From: Lineus longissimus
Taxonomy: Eukaryota; Nemertea; Pilidiophora; Heteronemertea; Lineidae
Assembly (NCBI RefSeq): GCF_910592395.1
Contig: NC_088310.1
Location: 22,647,491 to 22,711,490, forward strand
Length of the DNA: 64,000 nt
Direction of reading: 5' to 3'
The notes beneath the pieces were generated by a model. It worked only from the letters and a program-made list of their open reading frames with translations, ran no database searches and was not told where the DNA came from. Position 1 is the first letter of the stretch. Each line of letters starts with the position of its first letter. Made by a program: the position numbers and the translations under genes. This document shows, one piece after another, positions 11,041 through 25,000 of the stretch.

Positions 11041-11266
11041 ATGTGTGCTAACTTACAGATAATCTGTTATTGTACCAGCAAAAAACCTCAAATAACTTAA
11101 GATAAACAACTAAAAGTATAATGAAAACAAAAGAAGAAAGGTAAAAGTAACAAGCAGGGGTACCGAGTATAAGAATACTAAGAATTTTACAAAAAAAAGC
11201 TATAAGAACACCACTAAGGAATCTGTAGAAATGCATTATTGGGACACGTTTTGTTTTATTTTTCAG

Positions 11267-11488
11267 TATGATAGAGGTGTTGGTCCAATGATCCGACACG
11301 GCGAGATGTTCTACCACAAAGCCTCCCCCCTGCCTGGTGCTCCTGAAGTACGGTACTGCCCCGTTGTACGGGTCCCACGGATGAGCGGCATCTTCTGTGA
11401 ACAATGCAATAACAGACTTGTAGACTTGAAGAGGCAGGCCCTCAAGTTTCTTGTTCCGAGCCCAAAGAATAAAGCACTGCTGTTTGGG
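11267..11488 (+). CDS. KIF26-like kinesin, exon with CxxC and conserved LKRQALK segment (74 codons)
   Basis: This exon identifies the gene. Residues 43-64 of the exon read FCEQCNNRLVDLKRQALKF, then LVP. That corresponds closely to the N-terminal segment of vertebrate KIF26A/KIF26B (W-C-E-N-C-N-A-R-L-V-E-L-K-R-Q-A-L-K type), recalled from knowledge of the family. The CxxC (codons at 11396 and 11405) is the first half of a probable zinc-binding pair. KIF26 proteins carry a second CxxC further on, which I did not find in the window. KIF26 proteins are atypical kinesins that bind microtubules and act in signalling and cell adhesion (for example KIF26A in GDNF-Ret signalling, KIF26B in Wnt5a-Ror signalling, VAB-8 in nematode migration). 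The exon is bounded by TTTTATTTTTCAG and GTAAGT, phase 0 on both sides. Confidence 0.87.
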
Positions 11489-12191
11489 GTAAGTTGATAT
11501 TGTCTTTCTCTAGTACGTTTAAAGAGCAATGTCCTAAAAAGGATATTTGGGATTTTTATTTTTGTTTTTATCTTGTGTCATTGTATTTATGAAGTCAGTT
11601 TGTAACAATGCCAATCTTCTGAGTGACAGCTTACAAATTTGGAGCTGACATATATTAAATAAGGAGTCAGTTAAAAGTCACTCAGAGGGAAAATTATCGA
11701 AATTATTCAGATCAGGGCAAATGATACCATCGGTCTGACAATGCAAATTGTTATGAGAAACAATTTTGCAGGATGCAAATGAAGTACCATTCCGCCCTTA
11801 TCAGCTTTTTGTCATGAGATCAGATTACTTTGACAGGATGCTTTTTGCGTGAAATGAAAAATTTGAAAATCGGTTGAAAGTTTAAATGACATTGATGGGG
11901 TCTTTTTGACTTGTTTTCATCGCTGAGTTGATGGCATCTGATGGACTAGTTCCTTATCTGGTGGTGAAGTTGATTGACATGCTTTGTCCATTTGAATTGC
12001 TAACAACTGACTGTGAACCATAGCATAACCAGTGAGAACAGATAGGCCATCATTACATTTGTTGCTGATAGGTGTCCCTACTACCTCACAGTACATCCAC
12101 ACAAGTCACAATCACAATCACACCAGATCACACCAAAACCACTCCCCAAACTGTGCATAATGGTCACCAGGAGACCACCAATCTGCCCCCT

Positions 12192-12212
12192 CCCCCCCCC
12201 CCCCCCCCCCCC
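12192..12212. repeat. Poly-C run (21 C)
   Basis: An uninterrupted run of C lies directly after TGCCCCCT. It is one of several long C or G runs in this window. Confidence 0.95.
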
Positions 12213-12520
12213 AGCTCATAGTTATAGTCCCTTTAAGAGGTAAAGTAACCCCAGACTATTCCCTGGTAAGTGGTTGGGATATGTCTGGCACACTGACCAC
12301 GTAGTACTTAAATCAGTTAATTACCCCTTCTGCTGAGCCATGGTCCAGACTTACTAGATCCATCAAATCACCTCACGGTCATTCGGGTATCTGTAGGATT
12401 TATGGAGATTTGGCCGGAACGCTTTGGTCAGAGTGATAACCTTTCATTACTCCCTTCATGGTAAATTGATATGTTCTACTAGATTATGTACCACACTTTA
12501 GCAGTGAGGATATTGTGATA

Positions 12521-12535
12521 GGGGGGGGGGGGGGG
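12521..12535. repeat. Poly-G run (15 G)
   Basis: An uninterrupted G run lies about 310 bases from the poly-C run at 12192, so the two could pair as a large stem if single-stranded. Confidence 0.95.
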
Positions 12536-15500
12536 AGATATGAATGCCACTTTTCATTTCTGTATCATCAGATATCATTACATCCCTATGCTCTCTATAT
12601 GGGCCAGACACTAATATAAAACCTAGGAAATGAGCTTTTAGTACCCAGGCATTCATAGTTTGAGTGAGTATTTGAGTAACCCACCTCCCACCATCCCCCA
12701 CCCCCCAAGATAGAAACCTGCTTCAAATGAGATTTGCGAGAATGACAGCTCAATCAAACTTATCAAGCCCAACTGACAGCTACCACTCTTTGCCAAAGAA
12801 ATTCAGATAAGATCGTACATCTAAGTCAGACCCAAGTCGGGAGCTCTTAAATCCTGCTTCAATTTGTCAGATCATGTTAAAAAAGCATTCGACATCGATG
12901 CTTAGATAGTGAGTGTGTACAGTCTTTTCTGATTGATTGGTTCCACGCTTTGAGACTTCTATAAAAATAATTTGTAGTCTGTGAAGTTCAACTCCTTTGG
13001 GTACAAAACTTAGGACGTGTTTTTCTTCGCATATTATCAATTTTTCTTATAAAATTTTAGTATTTAAAAACTTTTGCACGATCTACATGTAATGAGTGAA
13101 AAAATAAATTTTGGGCAATGATAAATGAGTCTTCTGAGTCTTCCAACAGATGATGATGACAATATAAAACCAAAGGATTATCTGACAAACACATACATGT
13201 TTAGTAGGCCTGTGCAAACATCTGCTTGCTGCTAAATTAAATTCCAAATGATCAGACAATTGGTCTTTAGGGTTACAAAAATTCATTACTTCCAAGCTTA
13301 AAGGTACCCACTACACTCCATCCCATCGTAAACTATTGGTTCTTCTAGAAATCCCATTCAATGTTAGAAAGAAATTGCACAGATGTCCCGCTTATCAGCT
13401 TAGACGCCCAATCTCAAATCTCGCCAACCAAACACTGACCATCTTGTGTTCAAGTTCAATGCAAATATTGTCGCCAGAGCTCTTCTTATTTCCCCTGGGC
13501 CCCTTTGTCACCAATGATTATTAATGCTGATGATTTCATTGTATCTTCAGGGAGAACTGAGAACCAATCTTGGGTATAATGGGGAGCCGACGCATAATCT
13601 TAAATCGTTTTAAACACGTAGGTTATTGGCAGCAGTGCCATCTCGTAAAAAAACCTTAAACTAGATCAGCGCATCATTCTCGACAGCAAGTTCAACAGCA
13701 TGGCTGCAGGATGAATCATTTCAGTTCCTTAGTTTGCTACAAGATGGACACCTTGTGGTTTTCAAAGAGGCTGCAATGCAAATGACGTACTTTTCTGACT
13801 TAGCCAACATTTGGGAGCCATTTTATGACACAACAATAACAGTGTATTTGATAGACAGGGTATCCTGCTAGAAGAGGTGTTTGGCTAACACAGGTTCCAC
13901 TCCACCTAACTTTGATGAGTCAGCAGAATCATTGTGATGTATTTGCAGCAATGAATCCCGTGATATTGGTTGATTCTTCAGCAGACACCCAGATGGCTCC
14001 AGTATCATATTTCTTTTCTATTGTCCTCGATCAACACACAACCCTGGTTCTAATGTCATTTTATAGGGGGCAATTTTTTCACGAAATCCATCGAGTTTGG
14101 ATAGAGCCATCTAAAGAAGAAATCATTACTAACAGTCATTGCTGCTACTCAGAATGATCCTGGCTAAAAGGAAGAACTTCAGAAATAAATCATCAATCGT
14201 CTTGATTTTTTCCATGACCGCCAAGTGCCCTATGATTATTATTGGTTGAATTATTCTGATTTAGGACCATTATTTGCACCTTATAACAATTACTCCATGA
14301 CACCTAAAGCCCAGCGGTATCACTGGTCTAAAATTATGGCATTTGTACCACAGATATTACCCGCAGTGGTACCATTACAAGACAAGTCCAGGTTCTGAAA
14401 CATATGTTACCGAGTTGTGCACATAATCGTTAGTCAAGCTTCTAAATGGTATTTGTAGCACCTCTCGATGCTGTATTTCTTAGTCAGATATGGTTTTGAC
14501 AGATATGGGCATCTGTATTTATATTCTCTACTATGTTAATGGTTACTAAACACGTCATTAGCTGGCATGGTTAAGGTATTTACTGCCAAAATATTGCATT
14601 CATCTGCATTATCTTTGGTCAATAATGATGATTCATAGAGAGGTTGCTACCAACATCCAACATTAGTACTCGCCTTACCCTGTGTATTGAGATTACTTCA
14701 AGGAAAACAATAAAAAGATACTTATGGACAATGAGGAGCCTCAATGTTTTGGTAAAACTGGCTTTAAATTCAAGTTCTCTTGAAAATTAAAGTTCTCTCC
14801 TCTTTGCTTACCTATTTTTTTTAAACTGCTAGCAAATCTTAGCTTAGTAACCTTTGAACTCAGTTTCTCCAAATGGATTTTGAAATCAAGTCTTTCCAAT
14901 CAGTCTTTGCATTCGTGTTGAGACCATCATCCATTCCATGCTAAATATACATGTTTGAACGTACATGGTTTGTAGTTGGTGCTTAAGGATATTAACTATA
15001 ATATGAATCCATTTTAAAATTGATAGTCAACTCAACTTTTGTTTCTGGGAGCATACCAACAGAAAATTTAATTCTTCTAAAAAGGTTCCTTGCTGCTTAA
15101 AAATTATGTTGGGCGGTTTTTTCATTTGAAATATGAACTTCTGACATGTTGCAAGCAGTCACAACCTCAACAGAATTAGTCACCGAAAACTTCGGAGGAG
15201 GGCCATTGTTTCGGATCAAACGTTGCTTTTTGACGCTGAGGACCAAGTTCAAAAGGTAAGTTCAAAAGGTTTTTGAAAAGAAGTATTGTTTATTGTGAAT
15301 TATGGATATGGGCTCTTTTTGAGAAAATGATTGATCACCATGAAAGATCAAAATGATAGCCAACTAAGGAAGTAATATATTTCAATCCAAATGAAAATGC
15401 TAGTGAAATAATTTCATAATTTAAAAGGATACTTTCAAATCCATGATTGAGACTGTGTTTGCAGTTTTCATTCAACAGAATAATCCACACTGGCTCTTCT

Positions 15501-17903
15501 CTTGCCAAGAGCTCCAAAAGGTAGTTGTGTGTGACAAAAGCATCCATGGTCGACAATGGTTCAGTAGGGTCAATTCTTTTGGTCCATTTTCCCCTATGGC
15601 AGAGTCAACTCTTATCATATACTCTAGTTCCATCGTTCTCAGACAAATTCTTTTAAAATCGACACAGAGGCCAAGCCGAAACATGACGTCATCATGACTA
15701 TCCGCCATATTGGTATAATCGCCAACCCATTGTCTATCCAAATTGCACATGTTGAATTACTATGTGCAAGGACTATGCACAAATTTTGGGGCCTGACTTG
15801 AATATTCAGAAGGAGTCTTAGATTGATGAAACTAGAGTGTAAGCGATGGAATAGTAGCCTAGTTATTAGAAGTGTGATAGCTTTAATCACCTCTAATCAA
15901 CAGAGTTGACCTTTCTTTGATGTTTTGAAAGACAACCTAACCTGATCTCATGACAAAAAGCTTGACAACAGGTACTTTAATTCAATCAGTTTATGTCTGA
16001 TTACCTTATTTGATAATATGATGGGTTTTATGAGGAGGCAGCAACTCCTATTCTCAAACTTGCAATTAGTACACTTACTCGAAGGTTAAAGCTTTGAAAA
16101 AAAAGTTTGCATATTATCAAGGGTCAGTGCATTGATTAGAAATGTCAATTATGAAGTCCATACAGAGGACAAGATTAGTTAACTAGACTTTCAAAGGTTG
16201 TGTTAATTAGGGTCCTGCCCCTCCCACAACCTTAATTCCATCTCCCGTGTCCTTGGTGCAACTAAAAAGAGGTTTAGCGTGTGTGTAAAGCTGCCGACAC
16301 ACGCCAGGGCCCGATGCTTCCAATTGGGTAAAGATCAAAGCTCAAGTGGTCTTTGCTTCAGGGAAACCAGATGTCTTTTGCGTCAAGTCTGTAAGGTTGT
16401 GGTACCAATTTAATGCTGCAACTCCCAGAATAGGTAGTTCACTGAATACTTCTTGCATGCTGTGGTACATGTATATACGTTGACTTGGATCAAATGCATA
16501 ATTTGCATAAAATGTATAATTTTCAGATCACAATGTTAGGACCAGATAACCACTCCAACCTGATGTTGCCCCTGCATACCATACCTGCATAACAGACTTG
16601 CTAATAAACTCTTTTTGTTCAGATTATATTTTTTCGCAACATACTGTTAGAGCAAAGTCTTCACCTTATATGCTAAATCATATTATAACATTTATAAGGC
16701 AACCATATGTTTTTACAAAAAAAGCAATGCTGTACTGAGGCTGTTCTTGAAACAGCATGTGCCTGCAAACTAAGTTAATTATGGCCACCCTGTTGTGACA
16801 CATCAGATGATCAGATCTTTCTTTAAAAGTCAAAAGAACACTGCCTTGAGCACAGCAAGCAACACTCTCTGACATATGTGCATTAAGCAACAGATCAAGA
16901 AGAGATGTCATCATCTCTAGACAACATTTAAAATGAATTATCCAATGCTGCAATTAGAAGTTCACTTCAGCCTATTGCCAGTATTTATTTTATTCCTTAG
17001 GTTTCAAAGGAGACTGAATTTTTACAAAAAACCCTCAAAATTGATGTTGCCATTCTTTAGTTTTTGGGTTAAGGTCAACTATCGTGGGCTGGCCTGGAAA
17101 GCTTTAGTCCTATCTCACATGGCTCAAGGGGACATGTGTCTCACGTTTCTCAAGGGGGCATGTAGTTCAGTGCCCTGGAATGCACTGCCCTCGTAGCCTT
17201 TAGATCAGGCTAAAACCAACTTTTTCACCAGCGTTGCCATTTGTCAATAAAGAACATTCCAGACACAGCTTTGGTTAATTTGAAACCATATTCCAGCACA
17301 TGAGATAAAACCCACATCTCCTTTATGCCCAGTTTTCTTGCTGTCGCAGCAAAAGGCCATCTACTTCTCCATCCTAACACGATCAAAGAACAGTGTGGAT
17401 AAAGAATTACAGTTTCAAGTCAAGATGAGGTGAAAACCTCCTTTGTTTTTTTCTCATAAATGCACCAAGGGTCAATTATGGTTCACTCCTAAAACAATAA
17501 GTGCAAGATTATCTGATGGTTGAGATGGCCACTTAAGTTTGGATAAAGACCTTTGAAATATGAACACACATTGTGGCATATGATAATAAAAGTTAGCAGC
17601 CTTGTGTTGAATCTGGTGTGATCTTTTCTCCCCTCCCAACACTTGATTACAATTTGTCTTTCATTTTGTACCATTCCTCTTTTTCATTGCTTCTTGTGGC
17701 AAGTAGAAGTTAGTTGCCCTGACATCAATTTTACATTTCACCCTTGTTGCATGATGCGTTGTCCAAGAAGTCCTAATGCCATCAAGCAAACAGTGTATTT
17801 TTGTGGGTGATGTATTGATTGATATGAATGAAAGGGGTCAGAACACAGAATAGATAGAAAAAAAATTGTCAGCTGGTCAAACAGGTATTCGAGAGTCGTC
17901 TGT

Positions 17904-18045
17904 TCATCTGTCTGCTCGTCCGCCTGTCCGCCTGTCCGCCCGTCCGCTTGTCCGCCCGCCCGCTTGTCTGCCCGCCTGCTCATCCACCCGCCTGCCCGTC
18001 CGCCCGCCCGTCCGCCAGTTCGCCAGTCTGCAAGTCCGTGCGTCC
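17904..18045 (+). repeat. GTCC/GCCC-type tetranucleotide minisatellite
   Basis: A pyrimidine-rich array of degenerate 4-bp units (GTCC, GCCT, GCCC, GTCT) makes a GC-rich island of about 140 bp in AT-rich surroundings. Because the unit length is not a multiple of three, all three plus-strand frames read as Pro/Arg/Ser/Leu-rich peptides and the minus strand as Gly/Arg/Ala/Asp-rich ones. These open frames are composition artefacts. Confidence 0.9.
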
Positions 18046-21000
18046 AACTGCGGCAGTTACTCAAGAGATTTTTGGCCAGATGGGTTTCACATTACTGCAG
18101 AATAAAAGTATACAAAAGTATGAAAATTTCTCACCACTAGGAACTCACCTAGGTATTGTTTCAATGATATGAACTTGCAAAAAAACTATGCAAAAACTAT
18201 AGCAAAAGGGAAAGAACTTTTTTTCCATTTCATTTTCTCATTCGTGCTTACCCAACCTTGTTCGATTGAAAGGAGCTTAAGAAAACCTTAGGGAAAATCT
18301 TCTTGCCAAAAATAGTCCAGATTCACCAATATCTACATGTAGTGCAGTTTGCAACAACAACGAAGACTACAAATCAACAAACTTAGGTTCAAATGATTGT
18401 GTTGCTTTGACAAATTGTTTGTTTCTCTTGATGTCATCAGAAGCAAAGTCAGTTGAGTTCCTGATTTTGGTTGTTGGCTGATTTAGTGCAGGGGGATGAT
18501 GTTTAATCCATCTCTGCTAATCCCAACTAAGAGCTCGTCTCTAATGGGACTTTACCCTTCCCCTGAACCATTTTATGAGTTCTTGTGGATCTTTTTGATC
18601 TCTGCTTTGATACCAATGCCAGATTAAAGGACCATTATGCAAGCTGGCGTTTACCAATGTTTTTTAACAACCTTGGTAATACCATTGACATTTCGTGATT
18701 GAACTTTGACTCCCCGGCTGGCCGACCCAGATGTCTGTGTGAAGCCCAATGTGCATAATCATAATTATGAGGGCAACAATGGAAAAATGGACAAAATATC
18801 TCTGGGAAAATCCAACCTGGGCTATTAGTGATTCATCACTTCCTGTCTCATGGTAAAAAAACTATCTGCTAGGGTTTTTAAGGCCATTTCTATCAAACAC
18901 AGTGTAGAGTTGCCACAATGTAGGGTTTGATTTTCTAAATTAATTTTTCCTTGTTTTTGCTCTCCGTATGCAATATTTTAGCAGATTTTTCTAAACGTGT
19001 TTTGAATGTTGAACCTTGATAAAGAATAAATGATAAAGAATAAAAGAATAAAATTTCACGTTTTCAAAATTTCTGAATCCATTCCTTTTGTCACAAACTT
19101 ACCTCAAAGCTATGTTGCCATTATACACTGTTTGCATTTCTCTGTGCCTGAGGCAAGAAACTGTCTGTGATAGCTTGTGTCAATACTAATGATGACTCAT
19201 GAAACATGATTTTAGTAAAATAAATCTCATAATCGAACACATGCTTGGAAGTCAATTTGTTGAATGGCTTCCCAAATCATTTACTATTTGTTTTAACATG
19301 TTTAATGAAATATTGATTTACTTGAGTGACATTTGGTCATACAAATCCTTTGATCATTATGATACTAGTTGTAAAAATTGCTAGTGACGATCACGACTAC
19401 TGGGATATATAAGGAACCTGTCTGGAGTGTACCCTGATCTCTCATCTTGATTCACAAACATTTCCAACAACAGTTTCAAAAATTGCCAATGACATGAACT
19501 ACCTGCTAAAACTGGACAAGAGAAAACCACCTTGAATTCATTACTCATCCAAGGCAATTTATGACAATTCATTTTTTTTCAAATCACTCTTCCAATATCG
19601 AAGAACTAGGTCTTACTCAGATAATGCCAGATGTTTATCCAGGGTTGAAAAAATTTGTTTCACACCATGTTCATTATCTTAGGACTCGAGAAACCTTGAA
19701 TATCAATGATTTGATTAACAGTTGTTTGATTGAATCTTGAACAACTTTTCACGTTACCTTGTCATTGTGAGTCAATTTGGGACCAATTTGCTTGGTGTTA
19801 TTTGTGGATGGATCGAAATAAGAAATGATCCTGTGAATACAGATGTCTCCCCTTTTCATTTTCGATGATGTCATATTTCATGCTGCTTTACCAAGCGTGG
19901 TGCAGTTTTTTGCTGAATTGATGATTAATTGATTGTTTTGGTAACCAATCTCGCACAAATATAACAGCAAATGACATATTTCTCTCACACCAGATTTCCA
20001 AAATAGATGTTTTCCATCTGCTGTTTCTGCCACATGGTATTCTAAAGAAATCATCATTTATCTTTAATTTTCAACTTAATGAACATTACAAGCTTCCACA
20101 GATGGCATCAAATGGCTCCAATCATTCTAGTCCATCAAGCAAGCCCCCATCAAATGTTGTGGAGTCTGAGTCCAAGGTTTCCATATGGTGCAGTACCCTT
20201 CTTTGATCATAGTGAGTTATCCCAGTCCACAGTTTTCTTGATTGATAAATTACAACACATTGTGCCCACGGTCAATTATTGTCTTCATTCTAGGAATACT
20301 AATTTTTCAGGTTTGCATGTTGTGAGAACATTTTTATGGTAATATTTTTTGACCAGTTCTGTTCTCCATTAGGGCTGATTCATGGGTTTGCTCCAACACA
20401 AGAACAATACAACCAACAGTGCAAAATTCCTCAAATCCTTTGATTAAAGTTAATGAGACTTCCCTTGCTCCTGATCTTCAATAAAGTATCAGCTAGTTTA
20501 CCTTCGATGCCAAAAGGTCCTCCCTACAGCATTGTTTTATAAGCATTTAAGAAGTTCAAGCAGTCCCTACTTAATGGTCTGGAAGGTAATATCTTATTCT
20601 CATAGGGACGGCCTTCAGAATTGTAATAAACTACATCCACTTATAATCAGTCAAACTTAGGCAAATATCAGGGACACTTCATGACTAGGGTTTATTCTTT
20701 AGCTTTGGCAAACAACTTCGGAAGGTTTGATATGTGAGATTGATGTCCTTTATTGTCTGTAGGAGAAATTGATGATTTTAATGAAGTTAGGTAATTAATG
20801 AGGGTCTATCCCAAACATGTGTAGATGTCATTCTCTAAATCTTCTGAGAGAAAGATGCTGTTTTCTTTGCAATATTGTATAGGATATTAATGGCATGTTG
20901 ACAACCGACTATTCAGAGATACAAATTTGTCAACAGGGATTAGTTCTATCTTGATAAATTTGCTAGTTTGCCAACAATACATGTTTAAAGGTTTCTTTAA

Positions 21001-21760
21001 ATGAAGCACAGCTGGTCGTTGTTGAGTGGAAGATCATCAGATCTTAATGAGGACGTGGTAGAAGTTTGCAGTATGAAATCATGTCCAGAATACAGAGATA
21101 TTCAGAAAAACAAAGAGCAAATATTGCTGCACTTTGGTTTGGTAGGAATACACCCAAGGTACAGCCATGCTGGCAATCCAGGATTTGGAGAACTCTGTAC
21201 TGTCATCTTCTCCTGAAATCGGTATTCATACTGGGCACAATAAAGAAGTGGTTGCCCCTTGAAGGCAGTTTAGGTGCCTGATAGATTGGCAAGTGAAGAG
21301 AGTGACAGACCCACACCTTCTTGTTCCAACTCACTGAATTAATCACTCAAATCCATTAAATTGGAATTAATCGCCCCCTGAACGATGGTCACTTTGGAAT
21401 CCGCTACTTGGGGACCAAAGGTGGACGATGTCCCGGAGCAGTGGTCATTATCGGTTTCAAGAGGAAGGCAGTCTATTTGGATAATTAGAGGCATTGGTCA
21501 TTTAGGGGTGTCCGGCCCTACCAAATAGGCATGTAATCTTTGCACCCTTGGCAAAACTTGGGCACTGACAAATGGCCTTTGTCTGTAATGGCCAAATGTC
21601 ACTTAGAAAGTCAAAGAAAATTTCATTGAGATTTGAATGAAGAATATTACAGATTTCATGCCAGATGCCACATATATCGTATCCTGGGTTTAATTGGCCT
21701 TACCTGAAGCTATTCCAAATGTCCTATTAAGAAATTGGAAGACGTTATCATTCAGCTGTA

Positions 21761-22008
21761 CAGTGGAACCCCGGTAACACGACCACTCATGGGACCGAGG
21801 TTGAATGGTCGCTATACCGGGGTGGTCACGTTAGTGAAGTTGAAAATCCGGGGACAAAATGCATGATTAGATTTTCCCGGCAAAATTGTTGAACTTTTTC
21901 ATAAGTTCAAAATTCGGAAAAGATTTTCAAAGGCAAAATTTTTTGGGGGCTGTTGATGTTTCTTCATTTTGAGCAGAAAAAAGGCGAGTGAAAAAGACAT
22001 TTGGACTG
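21761..22008 (+). mobile_element. pogo/Tigger-like MITE, 5' part (copy B)
   Basis: The copy starts CAGTGGAACCCCGG directly after TA (21759-21760) and matches copy A through the GGACAAAATGC, TTTTTTGGGGGCTG and GACATTTGGACT segments. It ends near the same internal point as copy A, without the 3' terminal inverted repeat. Confidence 0.85.
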
Positions 22009-25000
22009 ATGATGCTTCTTCAATTTGTCATCATGTATGATGGCACCTTATAAGAGCCATCTAATCCGCTTGTACTATGCATTAGTCAAGGTAGCCAAAT
22101 GTTAAAAATGCTGATGTGCCTTCTGTTGTTTCATTGCTTTCTTAATGACCTTACGATTGAATGAACTGTCGAAACCATGCCCATTCTATCAATCTTGTAT
22201 CCATTATAAACTCACTACCATAAATTGATGAAATATCCAATGTCAATTATATTACTTTATGCAGCATGTCCAGAACTCTTGTTCCGACCAAGTCAATCAT
22301 GTGGTCATTTCTTGACCATTGTCTCGAAGGTTGACCATTGTCGTTGGGACTTATGGTGAACTCTCATATCCTGAGGGAAGTTTGACTATTCATAGACATG
22401 TCTAATTGAAAATATCGAGAGGCGTCATTTGTCCATTGTGGGGTATGTGTGAGAGTATTGTTTACCAAAATAGCCACACTGCCTACCAAGATGAGTAATT
22501 GGGATTACTCGGCAGTCAATTTCAACCAGAATCACTATGATCTCTTATACAACAAGCAGACATCATTGTATGTAATACACTGATGATTTCATGCATCATA
22601 AGTTGGAATGTAATCTTTTCTTGAGTCACAAGATTGGACACCAAATTGGCCCAAATTTTCACTTTTCAACCTTCCTCATTATAGGGTATGACCCTCCTGA
22701 AAGTGACTTCGTTATTATCTACATATCATTACGCTGTTAGCATGATTAAGGAGATTTGATCAAGGTATAGCTATTGGAGTAGTTAACAGAGAGTGAGTAG
22801 GGCAGAAGAAGTCAAACTTGAAAACCGATACTGCATACTAACACCTGGTTAATCGCAAAACCTTTTACTCCTTTTCGATTTTTATCAGTACTTTATTAAG
22901 TATCTAAAAAGTACAAGTTTAATAAGATGGCTGGCTGACCCTGTGTGCGAAACTTCAGTGGTCTCGCTTTTCATCTTGCAACTTCCTTACACATCCATCT
23001 TCAATGACATAATCCATCATTTCCTAAACTCTGATTCATATTTCATCTTAACCTTTAGGGGTGGAGACCTCCATCCCTTAGGGTCCATCCTACTGCGAGT
23101 TGACTGTGCGTTAAAACTAGCCTGTGGCTTCATTGGTTATGAGTAATTTATAATTTTTCGCTTCATTTCGCACAGCTGAGACAAATGAAAGTATTCGATC
23201 CTGATTACACTTTCTTTTCGGCTGCTTCACCCACTAAAGGAATGTTAACTACTGGTAGTCAAATTATAAGCGATCAGATATCCATGTGCAGTTGTATGAC
23301 AAAGTTAACACAATGAACTTGATGTCTATGTCATTTTGACCAAGTTGGCACTTGACTGTTTTGATTATGATTTTGTAACAGGTTGATCCTGGCCTAACAG
23401 TTTCCTGAATTACAGAGCAGAAAATCGACCAGTCATGACTGGTTGAAACTAAACAGCTAAAGTATTATGCCAAGCTTGCGACAAATAATGATATTTAGCG
23501 TAGAAGTTTGATCCAGCATCCCGTGGCTTCTGTCTGGTAATTTGAGTGAGGTGTCACTCTCAAGACTTTATGGCCTGAAACAAAATTTGAATTCCCTAAG
23601 TAATAGGTTGATGTAACCTTGAAGAAGAAAACCACTTGTCATCGAAACCCTTTCCTGAAGCCTTTTACAGTCGAAGGTCACTAAGTGTCATCGAAAGCAC
23701 ATATTGTGTGATTCATGAAAGAGCAAGAAGTCTAATTTGAGAAATTTTGCTTCGGAGATATTGATGGAAAAAATACTTTATCGTTAATATCATCATCCTG
23801 TTCATTGGAAACCTCTATAATGCATTAATGCCACGGGATAGCTGATTCATACTAAAGTTTTAATTGGTGGGTTCGATGTTTTGTAAGGTAAAATGCCCCT
23901 TAAGACTTTTGAAGTAATTTCATAAGTGACCTTGGGGTTAGGTGTCAGGTAATTTGCAATTGCCTGGGGAACATCAGAAAATTCTGATACTGACCATATT
24001 ATTGAATTGTGTTAGTATCAAGCTAAAATATCTAAAGGTTTTAGTTGAGAACAAACATGGCCCACATTGATTGATTGATACAACAGTCATTTGGTTTAGG
24101 TACCTCATTGAATATTCTCGAGGGTTCTGTCATAAACTATCAAGTGAATATATACTTATCTATTATTACTTTGTGTTTCATAATTCCTTATAAAGGGACA
24201 TTTTGATTATCAGTTTGTAACAATCAATGGAAAAATAATATCAATTTACAATGAGATATTCCTTTGATTGTTGCACCTAATGTGTGGTATTTTGATTATT
24301 AGTAAATTGTTGCCCCTCAATCAATTCCGACAAATTATGTACAGCAGAATGTTGTTCCTAGTTCAGTTGGTCACATATGTAGTAAAGCATTTCACTACTG
24401 TTATGATGTAATTCAGTGACATTATCACATGTAATTATCAAAAGTGCTCTGCTGACAAACGCTTTCAGTCGCTGCCGGAATTGATACCTGTCATCCAGGT
24501 AACTTGCAAAATTTCAGCCTAATTCGAATTTCATACATGTTGGTGAGTTAAAGAAACATCCCATTCTTCTTTGTGCCTCTGCAAAAAGCCCGGTCCAGCC
24601 CTGAATACATGAACCATACCTAAATACTGCCTTTGCCTTTGTTATTCTTCCACCAATATTATTAGCAAGTGATTAATATTGATCAATGTTGTTATCGATA
24701 ACTATTTATATGTTATTAGGGAGGTGTAAAATGATTGACCATTATAATAAAGTTATTTATTATTTATGTGAAGCTAATTGTGATATTAGATATTTTGTTT
24801 TGGTGGGCTTTATATTAGTTTAATGAAGGAAGTGGTACTCTATGCACCATTCAAATACAAAATGAACGGTTATCCTTGCAAAAACTGCATTTAGTATCAC
24901 TCATTGGACCAGGACTCCTTTGGTCACAGAAAGAATGGCTAAATATTTTTATAGCCAAACACCTTTCTCCTTTCATGGGTTAGGCTGCGATTATTACTGT

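Noticed and set aside
15148-15255. Open segment ending at a strong GTAAGT donor, with an ATG at about 15147
   Set aside because: Two frames are open. The acceptors present give starting phases that do not fit the phase-0 end of the exon at 11488, and there is no conserved content.
17160-17230. Peptide-like string PWNALPS followed by a stop and a Lys/Asn/Phe-rich tail, resembling the C-terminal end of LINE reverse transcriptases
   Set aside because: It is too short and interrupted, and no upstream reverse transcriptase motif was seen.
17738-18172. Pro/Arg-rich and Gly/Arg-rich open frames over the 4-bp repeat
   Set aside because: They are produced by a tandem repeat that lacks stop codons in every frame.
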